Counted from the stretch's first letter, positions 1 to 8,760 are shown. The stretch is DNA of 64,000 nucleotides from Lachnospiraceae bacterium (GCA_016291655.1 JAEEYF010000013.1:37789-101788); one strand, 5' to 3'. A program made the numbers and translations. The notes: generated by a model from the sequence alone, not told the origin.

Positions 1-1900
1 CTACCAATCCTTTAAGCGTATAAAAGGACTCATTGTCTCCGAACACACCGATGGAAAGAGTTGCTCTCTCGTCGGGATAATCCTTTAAAGGAAGTTCCTT
101 TGCGATAAAGCGGTTGCCCAGCTCATAAATACGTCCGTAAAGTCTTCCTCTCTTTTCGTTTCTGCCCATCGCGTGGATCATCTGAGGAACAAGTGTTGTT
201 CTCATTACGGAAAGGTCCTCGTTGATGGGATTCAATATGCGGATCACCTTTCTTTCTTCCGCATCCTCGGGAAGAGCGATCAGGTCAAGATCGGAAGGAG
301 AGATGAATGAGTAGTGAATGCCCTCCGATGCACCGTTTGCGCAAAGTGTTCTCTTGATCTTGAGTTCGGTCTTCTGCTTGAGTGTAAGGCCGCCCGCGGT
401 AACCGTCGCATCCGCAAGGAATGTTGGAACCACATGATCATAACCGTACATACGGATGATCTCCTCGGAGATATCCGGGAAATCTTCCATATCCTCTCGA
501 TAAGCAGGAACCTTGATGGTCAGTTCATCGCCGTTGATAACGGGATCGAAGCTCAGGTTGGTCAGTATCCTTTCAACTTCCTTCACCGGTACTTCTATGC
601 CCAAAACATCATTTACCTTCTTCAAGGAAGCCTTCATTTCACGAGGCTCCACCGAGTTGCCGGAATTCACGTCCACATGAGTCGAAGAAACTTTGCCGCA
701 GCCCAGCTCTTCCACAAGATGAAGCGCTCTCTTCATGGCCATGATGGTGGTGTACTCATCCACACCCTTGGCAAAACGTGCGGAGGAATCCGAAGCCTGG
801 CCCAGCGCTCTGGAAGTCTTACGTACATTGTCGCGCATAAACTTTGCAGCCTCGAACACAACGCCCGCAGTGGTCTCACGTATCTCCGAATTAAGGCCGC
901 CCATTATTCCCGCAAGTGCAACGGGCTTAACTCCGTCACAGATCACAAGGTTGTTTGTTGTAAGTTCAAATTCCTTTTCGTCAAGAGTAACGATCTTTTC
1001 CTTATCCTTTGCACGGCGGACGCAGATCACTCCCTTTTCAAGGAATGCTTCATCGAATGCGTGCATAGGCTGACCGAGCTCGATCAGGATATAGTTTGTA
1101 ATATCAACGATATTTGAGATCGCATTGATGCCGACAAGAGCAAGTCTTCTCTTCATCCATGCGGGAGATTCGGCGATCTTTACATCGGAAACATAGTGGC
1201 CGATGTATCTGGGGCAAAGCTCGGGTGCTTCAACGGTAACATTAAAGCCTTCCTTCTTTACTCCGCTCTCCGTGTAGGACAGGTCGGGAGTCTTCAAGGG
1301 CTTTTCAAGGACAGCGGCAACTTCCCTCGCTATTCCGAATATGCTCTGACAATCGGGTCTGTTTGCCGTTACGGAGATATCGAAGATCCAGTCATCCAGG
1401 CCAAGGATGGGCTTTACGTCGCTTCCCGGGACGGCATCGTCGGGAAGCACCAGCAGTCCGTTATAGCCTGCTCCGGGATACATGTCCTCATTTACGCCGA
1501 GCTCGGTTCCCGAGCAGAGCATTCCAAAGGAGTCATAGCCTCTGAGCTTGCCCTTTCCGATCTTCATCACGCCCTCTACCGTAACATGATCCTTTGCGGT
1601 GGCATATACCTGCGCTCCGACCTTCGCCACGGGGAATTTCTTTCCTGCGCATACATTGTCCGCTCCGCAGCAGATCTGAACGGGCTCACCCTCTCCTATG
1701 TCCACCTTGCATACATGCAGATGAGTTTCGGGAATGGGCTCACACTCGGTAACATATCCCACAACAACGCCGGAAATGTCTTTTCCGACTTCATTAAGTT
1801 CTTCAACCTCAAAGCCGCAGCCGAAAAGCTTTTCTTCCAACACCTGAGGTTCAACATCTATATCTACATAATCCTTTAACCAACTAAGCGGTACTAACAT
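1..1900 (-). CDS. pheT: Phenylalanine--tRNA ligase beta subunit (3' part beyond window)
   Basis: Beta chain of the cytoplasmic (alpha-beta)2 phenylalanyl-tRNA synthetase, which charges tRNA-Phe and edits mischarged tyrosine. The frame stays open from the left window edge to an ATG at 1900, preceded by GGAGGACAAA. The product begins MLVPLSWLKDYVDID, the usual PheT start. The N-terminal OB-fold tRNA-binding (EMAP-like) region follows, with the HLHVCKVD stretch, then the B3/B4 editing region containing TANRPDC. About 633 codons are visible of a family length near 800, so the C-terminal FDX-ACB anticodon-binding domain lies outside. It follows pheS by 56 bases in one transcript controlled by the T-box. 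Confidence 0.96.
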   Translation of the reverse strand, partial: MLVPLSWLKDYVDIDVEPQVLEEKLFGCGFEVEELNEVGKDISGVVVGYVTECEPIPETHLHVCKVDIGEGEPVQICCGADNVCAGKKFPVAKVGAQVYATAKDHVTVEGVMKIGKGKLRGYDSFGMLCSGTELGVNEDMYPGAGYNGLLVLPDDAVPGSDVKPILGLDDWIFDISVTANRPDCQSIFGIAREVAAVLEKPLKTPDLSYTESGVKKEGFNVTVEAPELCPRYIGHYVSDVKIAESPAWMKRRLALVGINAISNIVDITNYILIELGQPMHAFDEAFLEKGVICVRRAKDKEKIVTLDEKEFELTTNNLVICDGVKPVALAGIMGGLNSEIRETTAGVVFEAAKFMRDNVRKTSRALGQASDSSARFAKGVDEYTTIMAMKRALHLVEELGCGKVSSTHVDVNSGNSVEPREMKASLKKVNDVLGIEVPVKEVERILTNLSFDPVINGDELTIKVPAYREDMEDFPDISEEIIRMYGYDHVVPTFLADATVTAGGLTLKQKTELKIKRTLCANGASEGIHYSFISPSDLDLIALPEDAEERKVIRILNPINEDLSVMRTTLVPQMIHAMGRNEKRGRLYGRIYELGNRFIAKELPLKDYPDERATLSIGVFGDNESFYTLKGLV

Positions 1901-1956
1901 TTTGTCCTCCTATATTCTATACATTCCGAAATGCCGTTATGTTCACGACAGCCCGA

Positions 1957-3006
1957 CTATTTATCATCAATCTGTTCAAGCACTCTGAGATCCGATTCAT
2001 AAAGCATCTTGATATTGTTGATGCCGTATTTCAGCATTGCAAGACGCTCAAGGCCGCAGCCGAAAGCAAGACCTGAGTACTCATCGGGATCGATGTTGCA
2101 GTTTTCAAGGACTTTTCTGTTAACTATACCTGCGCCGAGGACCTCTATCCAGCCTGTTCCCTTGCAAAGTCTGCAGCCCTTGCCGCCGCACTCGAAACAG
2201 CTTACATCCACCTCAACCGAAGGCTCGGTAAAAGGGAAATAGGAAGGACGAAGTCTTGTCTTGGTTCCCTCTCCGAAAAGATTTGCCACAAGAACATCAA
2301 GCATACCCTGAAGATCGCAAAGAGTGATCTTCCTGTCCACAACAAGTCCCTCGATCTGATGGAACATTGGTGAGTGGGTCGCATCGTCGTCTGAACGGAA
2401 AACCTTACCGGGCGCCGCAACCATCTTGATGGGCGGTTTCTTCTTTTCCATTGTATGGATCTGCGCCGCAGAGGTCTGTGTCGCAAGAAGGAATTCGGGC
2501 GACAGATAAAAGGTATCCTGCATATCTCTCGCGGGGTGATCCTGGGGTGTGTTCAATGCCGTGAAGTTATAGTAATCATTCTCTATTTCCTTGGTATCGA
2601 CAACTTCAAAGCCCATGGCCGAGAAAATGTCGATCACTCTGTTTCTGATCTGAGTAACGGGATGCAGATAGCCCTTCATGGAATGGGTTGCGGGCATGGT
2701 AACATCGATCTTCTCGCTTTCGTAACGAAGCTTTGCTTCTTCTGCCTTCATCTTTTCATCAAGCTCTCCGAAGCGCTCTCCCGCCCAGTTCTTAAGTTCA
2801 TTGACACCTTTACCGAACTCCGCTCTGAGTTCTCCGGGAATGTCTTTCATAGCCTTCATAAGCTGGCTGATCTTTCCCTGCTTGGGGTCAAGATAATCCT
2901 TCCTGGTCTCGTAAACTTCTCTGGAATTCCTGATGCCCCCGGCTCTGCTAAGGATCTCATCCTTAATGGCCGCTATGCTCGCTTTTAATTCTTCCAAATT
3001 CTGCAT
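1957..3006 (-). CDS. pheS: Phenylalanine--tRNA ligase alpha subunit
   Basis: Catalytic alpha subunit of phenylalanyl-tRNA synthetase, a class II enzyme. The protein has an N-terminal coiled-coil tRNA-binding arm, the catalytic core, the cysteine-rich [17 protein letters not shown] segment typical of bacterial PheS, and class II motif 3 near the C-terminus ([10 protein letters not shown]). I chose the ATG at 3006, giving 349 residues beginning MQNLEEL. The GGAGGA ribosome-binding site lies at the right distance from it, whereas the in-frame ATG at 3018 overlaps that site. It is the first gene of the pheST operon and stands directly behind a T-box leader. Confidence 0.97.
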   Translation of the reverse strand: MQNLEELKASIAAIKDEILSRAGGIRNSREVYETRKDYLDPKQGKISQLMKAMKDIPGELRAEFGKGVNELKNWAGERFGELDEKMKAEEAKLRYESEKIDVTMPATHSMKGYLHPVTQIRNRVIDIFSAMGFEVVDTKEIENDYYNFTALNTPQDHPARDMQDTFYLSPEFLLATQTSAAQIHTMEKKKPPIKMVAAPGKVFRSDDDATHSPMFHQIEGLVVDRKITLCDLQGMLDVLVANLFGEGTKTRLRPSYFPFTEPSVEVDVSCFECGGKGCRLCKGTGWIEVLGAGIVNRKVLENCNIDPDEYSGLAFGCGLERLAMLKYGINNIKMLYESDLRVLEQIDDK

Positions 3007-3024
3007 GTCATCCTCCATAAAACT

Positions 3025-3236
3025 TTGATAAAAAAAGCCCCATATGAGCTTTCACTCATATGGGACGAGATTTACCCGCGGTACCACCCATTTTCAGGCA
3101 TATGCCTGCTCTCATTGGGATTGTGTTTTGGCTCCGATGTTGAAATTCATTTGATCGATCCCGACCTGCTCGCACCATCCGCAGGCTCTCTGCATTTGCC
3201 GAAGGAAAAAACTACTTACGCATCCTCTTCGCTATT
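3025..3236 (-). ncRNA. T-box riboswitch leader of pheST, tRNA-Phe sensing
   Basis: Read on the minus strand, the leader carries the conserved T-box GGGTGGTACCGCG (3077-3089). A terminator hairpin follows, with arms CCCATATGAG and CTCATATGGG and then a T7 run at 3030-3036. Upstream is a stem I region with a GAATTTCAAC bulge, in which TTC is the probable phenylalanine specifier codon. Uncharged tRNA-Phe would pair with the specifier and the T-box and stabilise the antiterminator, switching pheST on. The T-box is seen directly. The specifier assignment rests on its agreement with the downstream genes. Confidence 0.93.
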
Positions 3237-3241
3237 GATGA

Positions 3242-3270
3242 AGAATACAATATTGTTCCCCAAAAGTCAA
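3242..3270 (-). promoter_or_regulatory. Sigma-A promoter of pheST
   Basis: The minus strand has TTGACT (3265-3270), 17 bases, then TATTCT (3242-3247). Transcription would start near 3235, at the 5' end of the T-box leader. The promoter overlaps the last codons and stop region of the alcohol dehydrogenase gene immediately upstream. Confidence 0.8.
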
Positions 3271-3273
3271 GGT

Positions 3274-4476
3274 TTATTTCTCCATTACCGCTCTGTACAC
3301 CCTCTCAAGCTCCTGTTTGTTCCAGAGTGTGGGTACGGGATAGAGAGGATTTCCTTCCTTGTCCGCATGCGCGGCCATCATGGAAATATCTTCTTCTTTA
3401 ATGCCCTTGAGACTTGTGGGAATGTTCATATTCTCATTCATCTGCCTGATCTTTCTGATGAAAATGGCGGCAGCCTCTCCGTTATCCATCTTTTCTGGAA
3501 CAAGTCCCACAGCCTTGGCCAGAGTTCCCAGTTTCTTGTGTGCGGAGGCTCCGAACATTTCAAGTACATATGGAAGTATCACCGCATTTGCAAGTCCGTG
3601 AGGTATACCGTATTGTCCTCCGAGACTGTGTGCAACCGCATGAACATAGCCAACGTAACTTCTTGTAAAAGCAACGCCGGCAAGATAGGATGCCCTGAGC
3701 ATATTTGTCCTCGCCTCGCGGTCCTGACCGTTTGCATATGCTTTCTCGAGGTTTTCGAGTATTAAACGAACGGACTCTATAGCAGCCGCTCTTGTCTTTT
3801 TTGTTGTTGCATGTCCGATAAAGGCTTCAACGGAATGAGTCATTGCATCCATTCCCGTACTTGAAGTAAGCCCCCCGGGAAGTCCCATTGTAACTTCGGG
3901 CTCAAGAGCCGCATACTCGGGGATCAAAGGGAAGGAATTGATAACATATTTATAATGAGTCTCACCGTCCGTAATAACCGCACTTACCGTTGTTTCGCTT
4001 CCGGTTCCCGCCGTGGTGGGAACGGCGATCAAAAGAGGTATCTTCTTGCGAACTTTTAAAAGACCCTTCATCTTCCTTAAGGATTTATTGGGATAGGCGA
4101 TCCTTGCGCCCAGACCCTTTGCGCAGTCCATGGAAGAACCGCCGCCAAAGGCTATGATCGCTTCACAGCCGTTTGAAAGATACAATTCTCTTGCAGCTTC
4201 CACATTGGCTATTGTGGGATTTGCCACTGTGTCGTCAAACACAACAAAACTGATCCCTGCCTCTTCCAGATGCTTTTCAAGAGGAGCTGTGAGTCCGAGC
4301 CCACGGATCCCTTTGTCCGTTACGATGATGACCTTATTTTTTCCATGCTCCTTAAGGCATCCGGGGATCGCTTTCACCCCGTCCAGAAGCTTTGGTTCTC
4401 TGTAAGGCATCATAGGCAACACAATGTTCATTCCCATCTGGAACGTCCTGCACCAAGCTTTCCTGAATATATTCAT
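3274..4476 (-). CDS. Iron-containing (group III) alcohol dehydrogenase
   Basis: NAD(P)-dependent, metal-dependent alcohol dehydrogenase of the Fe-ADH family, 400 residues, the usual size. The dinucleotide-binding loop GGGSSMDCAK is near residue 115. The metal ligands are in place: Asp and His in GMDAMTHSVE, His in GYVHAVAHSLGG and His in IPHGLANA. The cytosolic enzyme would reduce aldehydes or oxidise short alcohols or diols. In a fermenter it probably serves redox balance, and the rhamnose genes nearby suggest lactaldehyde as one possible substrate, which is inference. The start has AGGAGG four bases upstream. It appears monocistronic, with its own promoter at 4566-4593. Confidence 0.92.
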   Translation of the reverse strand: MNIFRKAWCRTFQMGMNIVLPMMPYREPKLLDGVKAIPGCLKEHGKNKVIIVTDKGIRGLGLTAPLEKHLEEAGISFVVFDDTVANPTIANVEAARELYLSNGCEAIIAFGGGSSMDCAKGLGARIAYPNKSLRKMKGLLKVRKKIPLLIAVPTTAGTGSETTVSAVITDGETHYKYVINSFPLIPEYAALEPEVTMGLPGGLTSSTGMDAMTHSVEAFIGHATTKKTRAAAIESVRLILENLEKAYANGQDREARTNMLRASYLAGVAFTRSYVGYVHAVAHSLGGQYGIPHGLANAVILPYVLEMFGASAHKKLGTLAKAVGLVPEKMDNGEAAAIFIRKIRQMNENMNIPTSLKGIKEEDISMMAAHADKEGNPLYPVPTLWNKQELERVYRAVMEK

Positions 4477-4538
4477 ATACCCTCCTGATCACCGGAGATC
4501 CTCCGGTTTTATATACATTATTCCAAACCCGGCTCCTT

Positions 4539-4593
4539 GTGAACCATCGTTCACGTGTTGTAGTAATTGTATCACATTTCAGAAAATATGCAA
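4539..4593 (-). promoter_or_regulatory. Promoter of the alcohol dehydrogenase with a downstream palindrome
   Basis: The minus strand has TTGCAT (4588-4593), a 16-base spacer and TACAAT (4566-4571). Just downstream is the inverted repeat GTGAAC-CATC-GTTCAC (4539-4554, + strand), placed about +10 to +25, where a repressor would block initiation. A second palindrome, CCGGAG-ATC-CTCCGG (4492-4506), lies close to the ribosome-binding site. The promoter is a sequence match. The operator roles are inference. Confidence 0.6.
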
Positions 4594-4635
4594 CCCTGTC
4601 CGAAATTCAAAAGCACTTTTAAAAATCGTGCCCAA

Positions 4636-4666
4636 ACCAAAAATATCAGGCGAAGCGCCTGATATT
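4636..4666 (-). terminator. Terminator after the flavin-binding protein gene
   Basis: A perfect 11-bp hairpin, AATATCAGGCG and its complement around a 3-base loop, is followed on the minus strand by a T-rich tract. It lies 20 bases after the stop of the gene at 4686-5078. Confidence 0.75.
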
Positions 4667-4685
4667 AAATCGTGATTTAATGAGG

Positions 4686-5078
4686 TTAAAACTTGATGAT
4701 CTCAGGTGCCTGAGTGAATGAACTGAAGGTTGCGGTGGCATTTTTAAAATAAAGTACTTCCGTATTGTCATCATCCTCGGAGTACATTCCGCGAAGGGAA
4801 GGATAAGCATCCAGCATAGCCTTTTTGGCTTCTCTTCTTTCGTCCGGAACAAGCTCTCCCGCAACACGCAGCCACTTATCTCCCTTAAAAGCACAGATCT
4901 CTGCCTTGGGATTTGCATGAAGCTGCTTCGAAACGGGTTTTGACTTACCCGTCTGAATATAAAGCCTGCCCTCAAAGATGTTAATTGTTCCGAAGGGACG
5001 CACTCTCGGCTGATCTCCTTCAACCGTAGCAAGATAATACGTCTCAGCCTGTTTCAAAAATTCTTCGACTCTTTTCAT
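4686..5078 (-). CDS. Pyridoxamine 5'-phosphate oxidase-like (split beta-barrel) protein
   Basis: A 130-residue cytosolic protein of the PPOX/FMN-binding split-barrel superfamily. The characteristic N-terminal pattern is visible: YYLATVEGDQPRVRPFG, then GRLYIQTGKSKPVSKQL, then AEICAFKGDKWLRVAGEL. Such proteins bind FMN or related flavins. The substrate of this clade is usually unknown, and true PdxH activity is unlikely at this length. GGAGG stands seven bases before the ATG. It is separated from rhaA by 86 bases holding a GC-rich hairpin, so it may be transcribed by readthrough from the rhamnose operon. Confidence 0.85.
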   Translation of the reverse strand: MKRVEEFLKQAETYYLATVEGDQPRVRPFGTINIFEGRLYIQTGKSKPVSKQLHANPKAEICAFKGDKWLRVAGELVPDERREAKKAMLDAYPSLRGMYSEDDDNTEVLYFKNATATFSSFTQAPEIIKF

Positions 5079-5121
5079 TTAAAAACCTCCAGTACGATTT
5101 TTTAAAACATTTCCGAAAGCA

Positions 5122-5145
5122 TCACCGGGACATATGCCCCGGTGA
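5122..5145 (-). terminator. Hairpin after rhaA, weak terminator
   Basis: TCACCGGG and a matching arm form a strong stem around CATATGCC just after rhaA. No good T-run follows on the minus strand, so termination is probably partial. Confidence 0.4.
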
Positions 5146-5164
5146 ACTTTTCTCTCTTCATCTC

Positions 5165-6397
5165 TTATCTTCTCTTGGAGAGGACTTCTTCTTCATATTT
5201 TTTGATCTCACTATAATAGTCGGAAGAAATGTTCTCTCGTTTCAGATATTCTTCCCAAACAATTCCGAAAGGCATGGTTTTTAATTCTTCCTGACGTACC
5301 ATGAGTTCCGTGAATCTGCCCTCATCCTGGAGCTGTTTAAGCGAAGCGGGCTCCAGAAGTGCATAAAGCAGAGCTTTCTGAACGGAACGAAGTCCGGTAA
5401 CCCATGCACTGATACGGTTGATGGAAGCATCAAAGTAATCGGTGGCGATGAACACTCTGTCTGTTGCACCTGCACGAACGATCTCTTTGCAGATCTCCTT
5501 TGTCTCATCATCAAGAAGCACTACGTGATCCGAATCCCATCTCATGGGACGGGTTACATGAAGTGCGATCCTGTCGTTAAACAGGAGCATGGACGAGATC
5601 TTATCTGAAACCATCTCTGTGGGATGATAATGTCCGTTATCCATGAGAGGCGTGATATGGCGAGAATTAACGTAATTCATGCAGAACTCTGCGGAACCTG
5701 CCGTATATGCCTCAAGTCCGATACCGAAAACCTTGGACTCCAATGTTACGAAAACCTTGCTCCTGTCAAAAGGAACCGAAAGGATCTCGTCCAGGGATTC
5801 CATGTAACGTCTGCGGGGACCGAGCCTGTCGGCAGGATAGTCCTTAAAACCGTCGGGGATCCAAATGTTCATAACACAGGGAATGCCCGTCTCGTTTGCA
5901 AAATACTCGGAGATCTTCAGGCAGCGCTTGCCGTGCTCTATCCAGAACCTGCGCACCTCGGGATCGGGAGAAGTAAGTGTAAGACCGTCTTTTACCATGG
6001 GATGTGAGAAATAGGTGGGATTAAAATCGATGCCGATCTTTCTCTCCTTTGCATATTTTACCCACCTTTCAAAATGATGCGGCTCTATGGCGTTACGATC
6101 CGCGAACTCACCGTTCTCAAAGATCGCATAGCTTGCATGAAGATTAAGCTTTTTCTTTCCGGGTGTAAGTTCAAGCACCTTGTCAAAATCCGCCATTAAT
6201 TCTTCGGGGCTTGTTGCCTTTCCGGGGTAATTACCCGTGGTCTGGATACCGCCCGAAAGAGATTCCTTTGAATCAAATCCCACTACATCGTCTCCCTGCC
6301 AGCAATGCACGGAGATCGAAATATTCTTTAATGTTTCCAATGCTTTTTCGGTATCAACACCGATAGCCGCATAAGCCTCCTTAACCTGTTTGTACAT
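5165..6397 (-). CDS. rhaA: L-rhamnose isomerase
   Basis: Converts L-rhamnose to L-rhamnulose, the first committed step of rhamnose use. The 410-residue product has the RhaA N-terminus (MYKQVKEAYAAIGVDTEKAL), the SVHCWQGDDVVGFD segment and metal-binding acidic and histidine residues in NLHASYA, MDNGHYHPTE and FNDRIALHVTRPMRWDSDHV. The start at 6397 is chosen because GGAGGAACTG lies directly before it. It begins 11 bases after rhaB stops, so the two genes are co-transcribed. Confidence 0.97.
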   Translation of the reverse strand: MYKQVKEAYAAIGVDTEKALETLKNISISVHCWQGDDVVGFDSKESLSGGIQTTGNYPGKATSPEELMADFDKVLELTPGKKKLNLHASYAIFENGEFADRNAIEPHHFERWVKYAKERKIGIDFNPTYFSHPMVKDGLTLTSPDPEVRRFWIEHGKRCLKISEYFANETGIPCVMNIWIPDGFKDYPADRLGPRRRYMESLDEILSVPFDRSKVFVTLESKVFGIGLEAYTAGSAEFCMNYVNSRHITPLMDNGHYHPTEMVSDKISSMLLFNDRIALHVTRPMRWDSDHVVLLDDETKEICKEIVRAGATDRVFIATDYFDASINRISAWVTGLRSVQKALLYALLEPASLKQLQDEGRFTELMVRQEELKTMPFGIVWEEYLKRENISSDYYSEIKKYEEEVLSKRR

Positions 6398-6408
6398 CAG
6401 TTCCTCCT

Positions 6409-7734
6409 TTATCTGTAGCATTTTTCCTGTAATAATATGTTTCCGAGAGCTGTGGCTTCGGGGCTTCCCAGAACCACCTTTTTCCCGGTGATCTCTTCTG
6501 TAAGTTTATTGAGATAGGTATTGTTGGACCCACCTCCTATTATACATATATTTTTGAATTTTTCACCTGTAACTTCTTCAAGTTCCTTTGCGGTGACATC
6601 ATAGAAGTGAGCAAGACTTACATATATCGCGTGAGCCAGTTCTCCGGGTGTCTCGGGAATAAGCCATCCCTTCTCACTGCATTCCTCTTTGATCGTGTCC
6701 GTAACGGATTCCGGAGCAAGATACTTGTCCGCATTCACATCAAGCCTGTAATCAAATTTTCTTGACGCTTCGGCCATTTTGGCAAGTTCGGCAAAAGTAA
6801 ATTCATCATTTAATTCATTTTTTAAGCATTGAACAAGCCACAAGCCCATTATGTTTTTAAGGAACCTGATCGTTCCGATACCGCCCTCGTTGGAGAAGTT
6901 TGCGGCCATAGCCTTTTCGCCGGTAACGGGCTTTGCAAGTTCCACACCCATCAGGCTCCATGTGCCGCTGGAAATAAAAATTGAATTTTCGGCTTTCGTC
7001 TCAGCAAGTGAGGCTACGGCAGATCCCGTATCGTGGGTTGCCGGAAGGATAATGTCACAATTAAAGCCAACCTTGGAGGCAATGTCGGCTTTAAGCTTAC
7101 CAAGCATGATCGGTGCTGTTTGCGGGTGCGCCTCGAACATGTTTAAAGGAAGATTTAACTTTTCAATAAGTTCCTTGTCCCACTGCTTCGTTGCCGCATT
7201 TACAAGGCCGGTCGTGCTGCAATTGGTGTATTCGTGAGCCTTTTCGCCGGTAAGGAAAAAACCGAGGTATTCGGGAAGCATCAAAAAGTCCTTTGCCTCA
7301 TTCAAGCGCCCCTTTTCCTTGTCCCAGAACATCTGATAGACAGTATTGAAAGGTTGAAACTGGATCCCGGTGTGATCGTACAGTTCCTTAAAAGGAATGA
7401 TCTCATGTACTTTTTTTGCGGAAACCGCCCCTCTTTCATCCCTGTAGCAAAAAACAGGAAGAACAGGATCGTCTTTTTCATCGAGTAAAACGTAGTCGAC
7501 ACCCCAGGTGTCAATTCCTACGGAGTCAGGAAAAAATCCCTCATTTCTTGCAGCGATCAGTCCGTTTACAACTTCCGTGCACAGATTCCTCAGATCCCAT
7601 GTAAGAACATCTTCCTTTTTTACGGGTCCGTTTTTGAAGCGGTAAACCTCCTTCATTACGATCTCGCCGTTTTCACGCCGGGAAACAATATGTCTTCCGG
7701 ATGAAGCGCCGATGTCTATTGCAAGATGTATCAT
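6409..7734 (-). CDS. rhaB: Rhamnulokinase
   Basis: Phosphorylates L-rhamnulose to L-rhamnulose 1-phosphate. It is a FGGY-family sugar kinase of 441 residues. The N-terminal DIGASSGRH loop is the RhaB-specific form of the phosphate-binding site. Also visible are GIDTWGVDY, the ATHDTGSAVA segment containing the probable catalytic Asp, and the C-terminal GGGSNNTYLN adenosine motif. The start is the ATG at 7734, seven bases after AAGGAGG. It is the first gene of rhaBA. No rhaD aldolase or rhamnose transporter is in the window. Confidence 0.96.
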   Translation of the reverse strand: MIHLAIDIGASSGRHIVSRRENGEIVMKEVYRFKNGPVKKEDVLTWDLRNLCTEVVNGLIAARNEGFFPDSVGIDTWGVDYVLLDEKDDPVLPVFCYRDERGAVSAKKVHEIIPFKELYDHTGIQFQPFNTVYQMFWDKEKGRLNEAKDFLMLPEYLGFFLTGEKAHEYTNCSTTGLVNAATKQWDKELIEKLNLPLNMFEAHPQTAPIMLGKLKADIASKVGFNCDIILPATHDTGSAVASLAETKAENSIFISSGTWSLMGVELAKPVTGEKAMAANFSNEGGIGTIRFLKNIMGLWLVQCLKNELNDEFTFAELAKMAEASRKFDYRLDVNADKYLAPESVTDTIKEECSEKGWLIPETPGELAHAIYVSLAHFYDVTAKELEEVTGEKFKNICIIGGGSNNTYLNKLTEEITGKKVVLGSPEATALGNILLQEKCYR

Positions 7735-8058
7735 TCTATGCCCTCCTTTTCCGCCATAACCGTTGCTTTGCCGTCCGTCAAATGACACTTTGCACGGAGC
7801 GATATAAAAGTACCATTGGGAATATACTTTTTTGCCGTGTTTTTGTCAATCGTAAAATCCCATTTTTCATGGCACGATTTTTCGATCGTTACTGTCCCGG
7901 CTGTCGTTGCAGAAAACATATGCTTTTTTTCCGTAATTATGGACAATTTTGACAAATTCATTACCAAATTCTATAACATTATTGTTCAAAACTCCATCCG
8001 GTCCTTTAGTGAAGTTTCACTCGGTTTCCGGTTTCAACCGTCATTTTGCGGATAGAAT
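7735..8058 (-). promoter_or_regulatory. rhaBA upstream region with promoter
   Basis: This stretch of 324 bases holds no credible gene. Its minus strand has a strong promoter: TTGACA (7844-7849), 17 bases, TATATT (7821-7826). Just upstream is a short inverted repeat, ACGAT-ttttTCG-ATCGT (7873-7889), that could bind a rhamnose-responsive regulator. A 78-codon open frame crosses the promoter and has neither a ribosome-binding site nor an ATG start, so I do not treat it as a gene. Confidence 0.65.
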
Positions 8059-8093
8059 AAAACAACGCCCCGTAACTACCGTTACGAGAGCGT
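8059..8093 (-). terminator. Terminator of rhaM
   Basis: A 13-bp stem with some G-U pairs (ACGCTCTCGTAAC, tetraloop GGTA) is followed on the minus strand by GTTTT. It separates rhaM from rhaBA, so the two units need separate promoters. Confidence 0.8.
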
Positions 8094-8111
8094 GCTACGT
8101 AAAAACCAGGC

Positions 8112-8423
8112 CTAATCCAGATGGAAAACCGTTTGAAGATCTATGCTCACAGGACTGTTGTCGGGATTGGTCTCCATTATATCAGCCATAAAATCCCACC
8201 ATTTGCGATTTATTGCCGTATCTGCGCCCTTCGCCCACAGTTCCTCGTTTTCGATCTCAATATAACCGAAAAGAGTGAGTGTTTCGCGGTCAAGGAATAT
8301 TGAATAGTTCCTTCCGCCATATTCATGTATCATATCCTTCATCTCAGGCCAAAGAAGATTGTGCCTTCTCTCGTATTCCGCTTCCTGTCCCGGAAACAGC
8401 TTCATTTTAAACCCTTTTATCAT
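8112..8423 (-). CDS. rhaM: L-rhamnose mutarotase
   Basis: Interconverts the alpha and beta anomers of L-rhamnose so that the isomerase receives its preferred form. The 103-residue product matches the family length. It has the typical features: GFKMKLFPGQEAEYERRHN with the catalytic His region, YGGRNYSIFLD, LFGYIE and the late WWDFMADIMETN. The start at 8423 is preferred because GGAGG lies eight bases upstream. An upstream in-frame ATG sits too close to that site. It is transcribed separately from rhaBA by its own promoter. Confidence 0.95.
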   Translation of the reverse strand: MIKGFKMKLFPGQEAEYERRHNLLWPEMKDMIHEYGGRNYSIFLDRETLTLFGYIEIENEELWAKGADTAINRKWWDFMADIMETNPDNSPVSIDLQTVFHLD

Positions 8424-8451
8424 CCTCATTCCTCCCTGTGGAATTTTTTTG

Positions 8452-8480
8452 ATTATAATTCCAACTTTCAAAATAATCAA
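8452..8480 (-). promoter_or_regulatory. Sigma-A promoter of rhaM
   Basis: The minus strand has TTGATT (8475-8480), 17 bases, TATAAT (8452-8457). The start codon lies about 28 bases downstream of the -10 box. Confidence 0.8.
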
Positions 8481-8506
8481 TCGAAGCTTGACAGCTATTA
8501 ATATCC

Positions 8507-8731
8507 CTATTCTGTTATACTTCCTCCCAATGACATAAAAATCTGCTCACAGCTATCTTCAAGTCGAGATATTTCTTTACAGATTAAATATACTGAATAT
8601 GAATATCTCGTCCCAAGTATCTTCATCGCTTCTTCCGATGTACTTTTTGCTACTTTACCAATCTCTGTGTTTGACAGAAAGCAACGTTCTTTTGCTTGAA
8701 AAACCCAAATAAAAAAGCCTCCCCGAAACTT
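8507..8731 (-). pseudogene. Possible gene remnant without start codon
   Basis: The minus-strand frame ending at TAG (8507-8509) is open for about 74 codons and reads like protein: FQAKERCFLSNTEIGKVAKS, then MKILGTRYSYSVYLICKEIS, then CEQIFMSLGG. No plausible start or ribosome-binding site precedes it. The frame runs through the terminator hairpin of the neighbouring gene. It may be the decayed 3' end of a small helical protein gene. I do not recognise the family. The rest of 8424-8760 holds only the rhaM promoter and a terminator. Confidence 0.3.
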
Positions 8732-8754
8732 TTATCTTCAACAGTTTCGGGGCT
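8710..8754 (-). terminator. Terminator of the membrane protein gene
   Basis: AGCCCCGAAACT and AGTTTCGGGG form a long stem with an internal AGG mismatch, followed on the minus strand by a run of six Ts. It lies just after the stop at 8761. Confidence 0.85.
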
Positions 8755-8760
8755 AAAACA

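Noticed and set aside
314..1879. Long plus-strand frames opposite pheT
   Set aside because: They are antisense to an unmistakable pheT reading, and their codons show no recognisable protein.
4646..5032. 128-codon frame overlapping the flavin-binding protein gene
   Set aside because: It is the same strand in another frame. The 130-residue product has the family pattern and the ribosome-binding site.
7731..7967. 78-codon minus-strand frame whose stop overlaps the rhaB start
   Set aside because: It needs a TTG start, has no ribosome-binding site and contains the rhaBA promoter (TTGACA-17-TATATT) in its middle.
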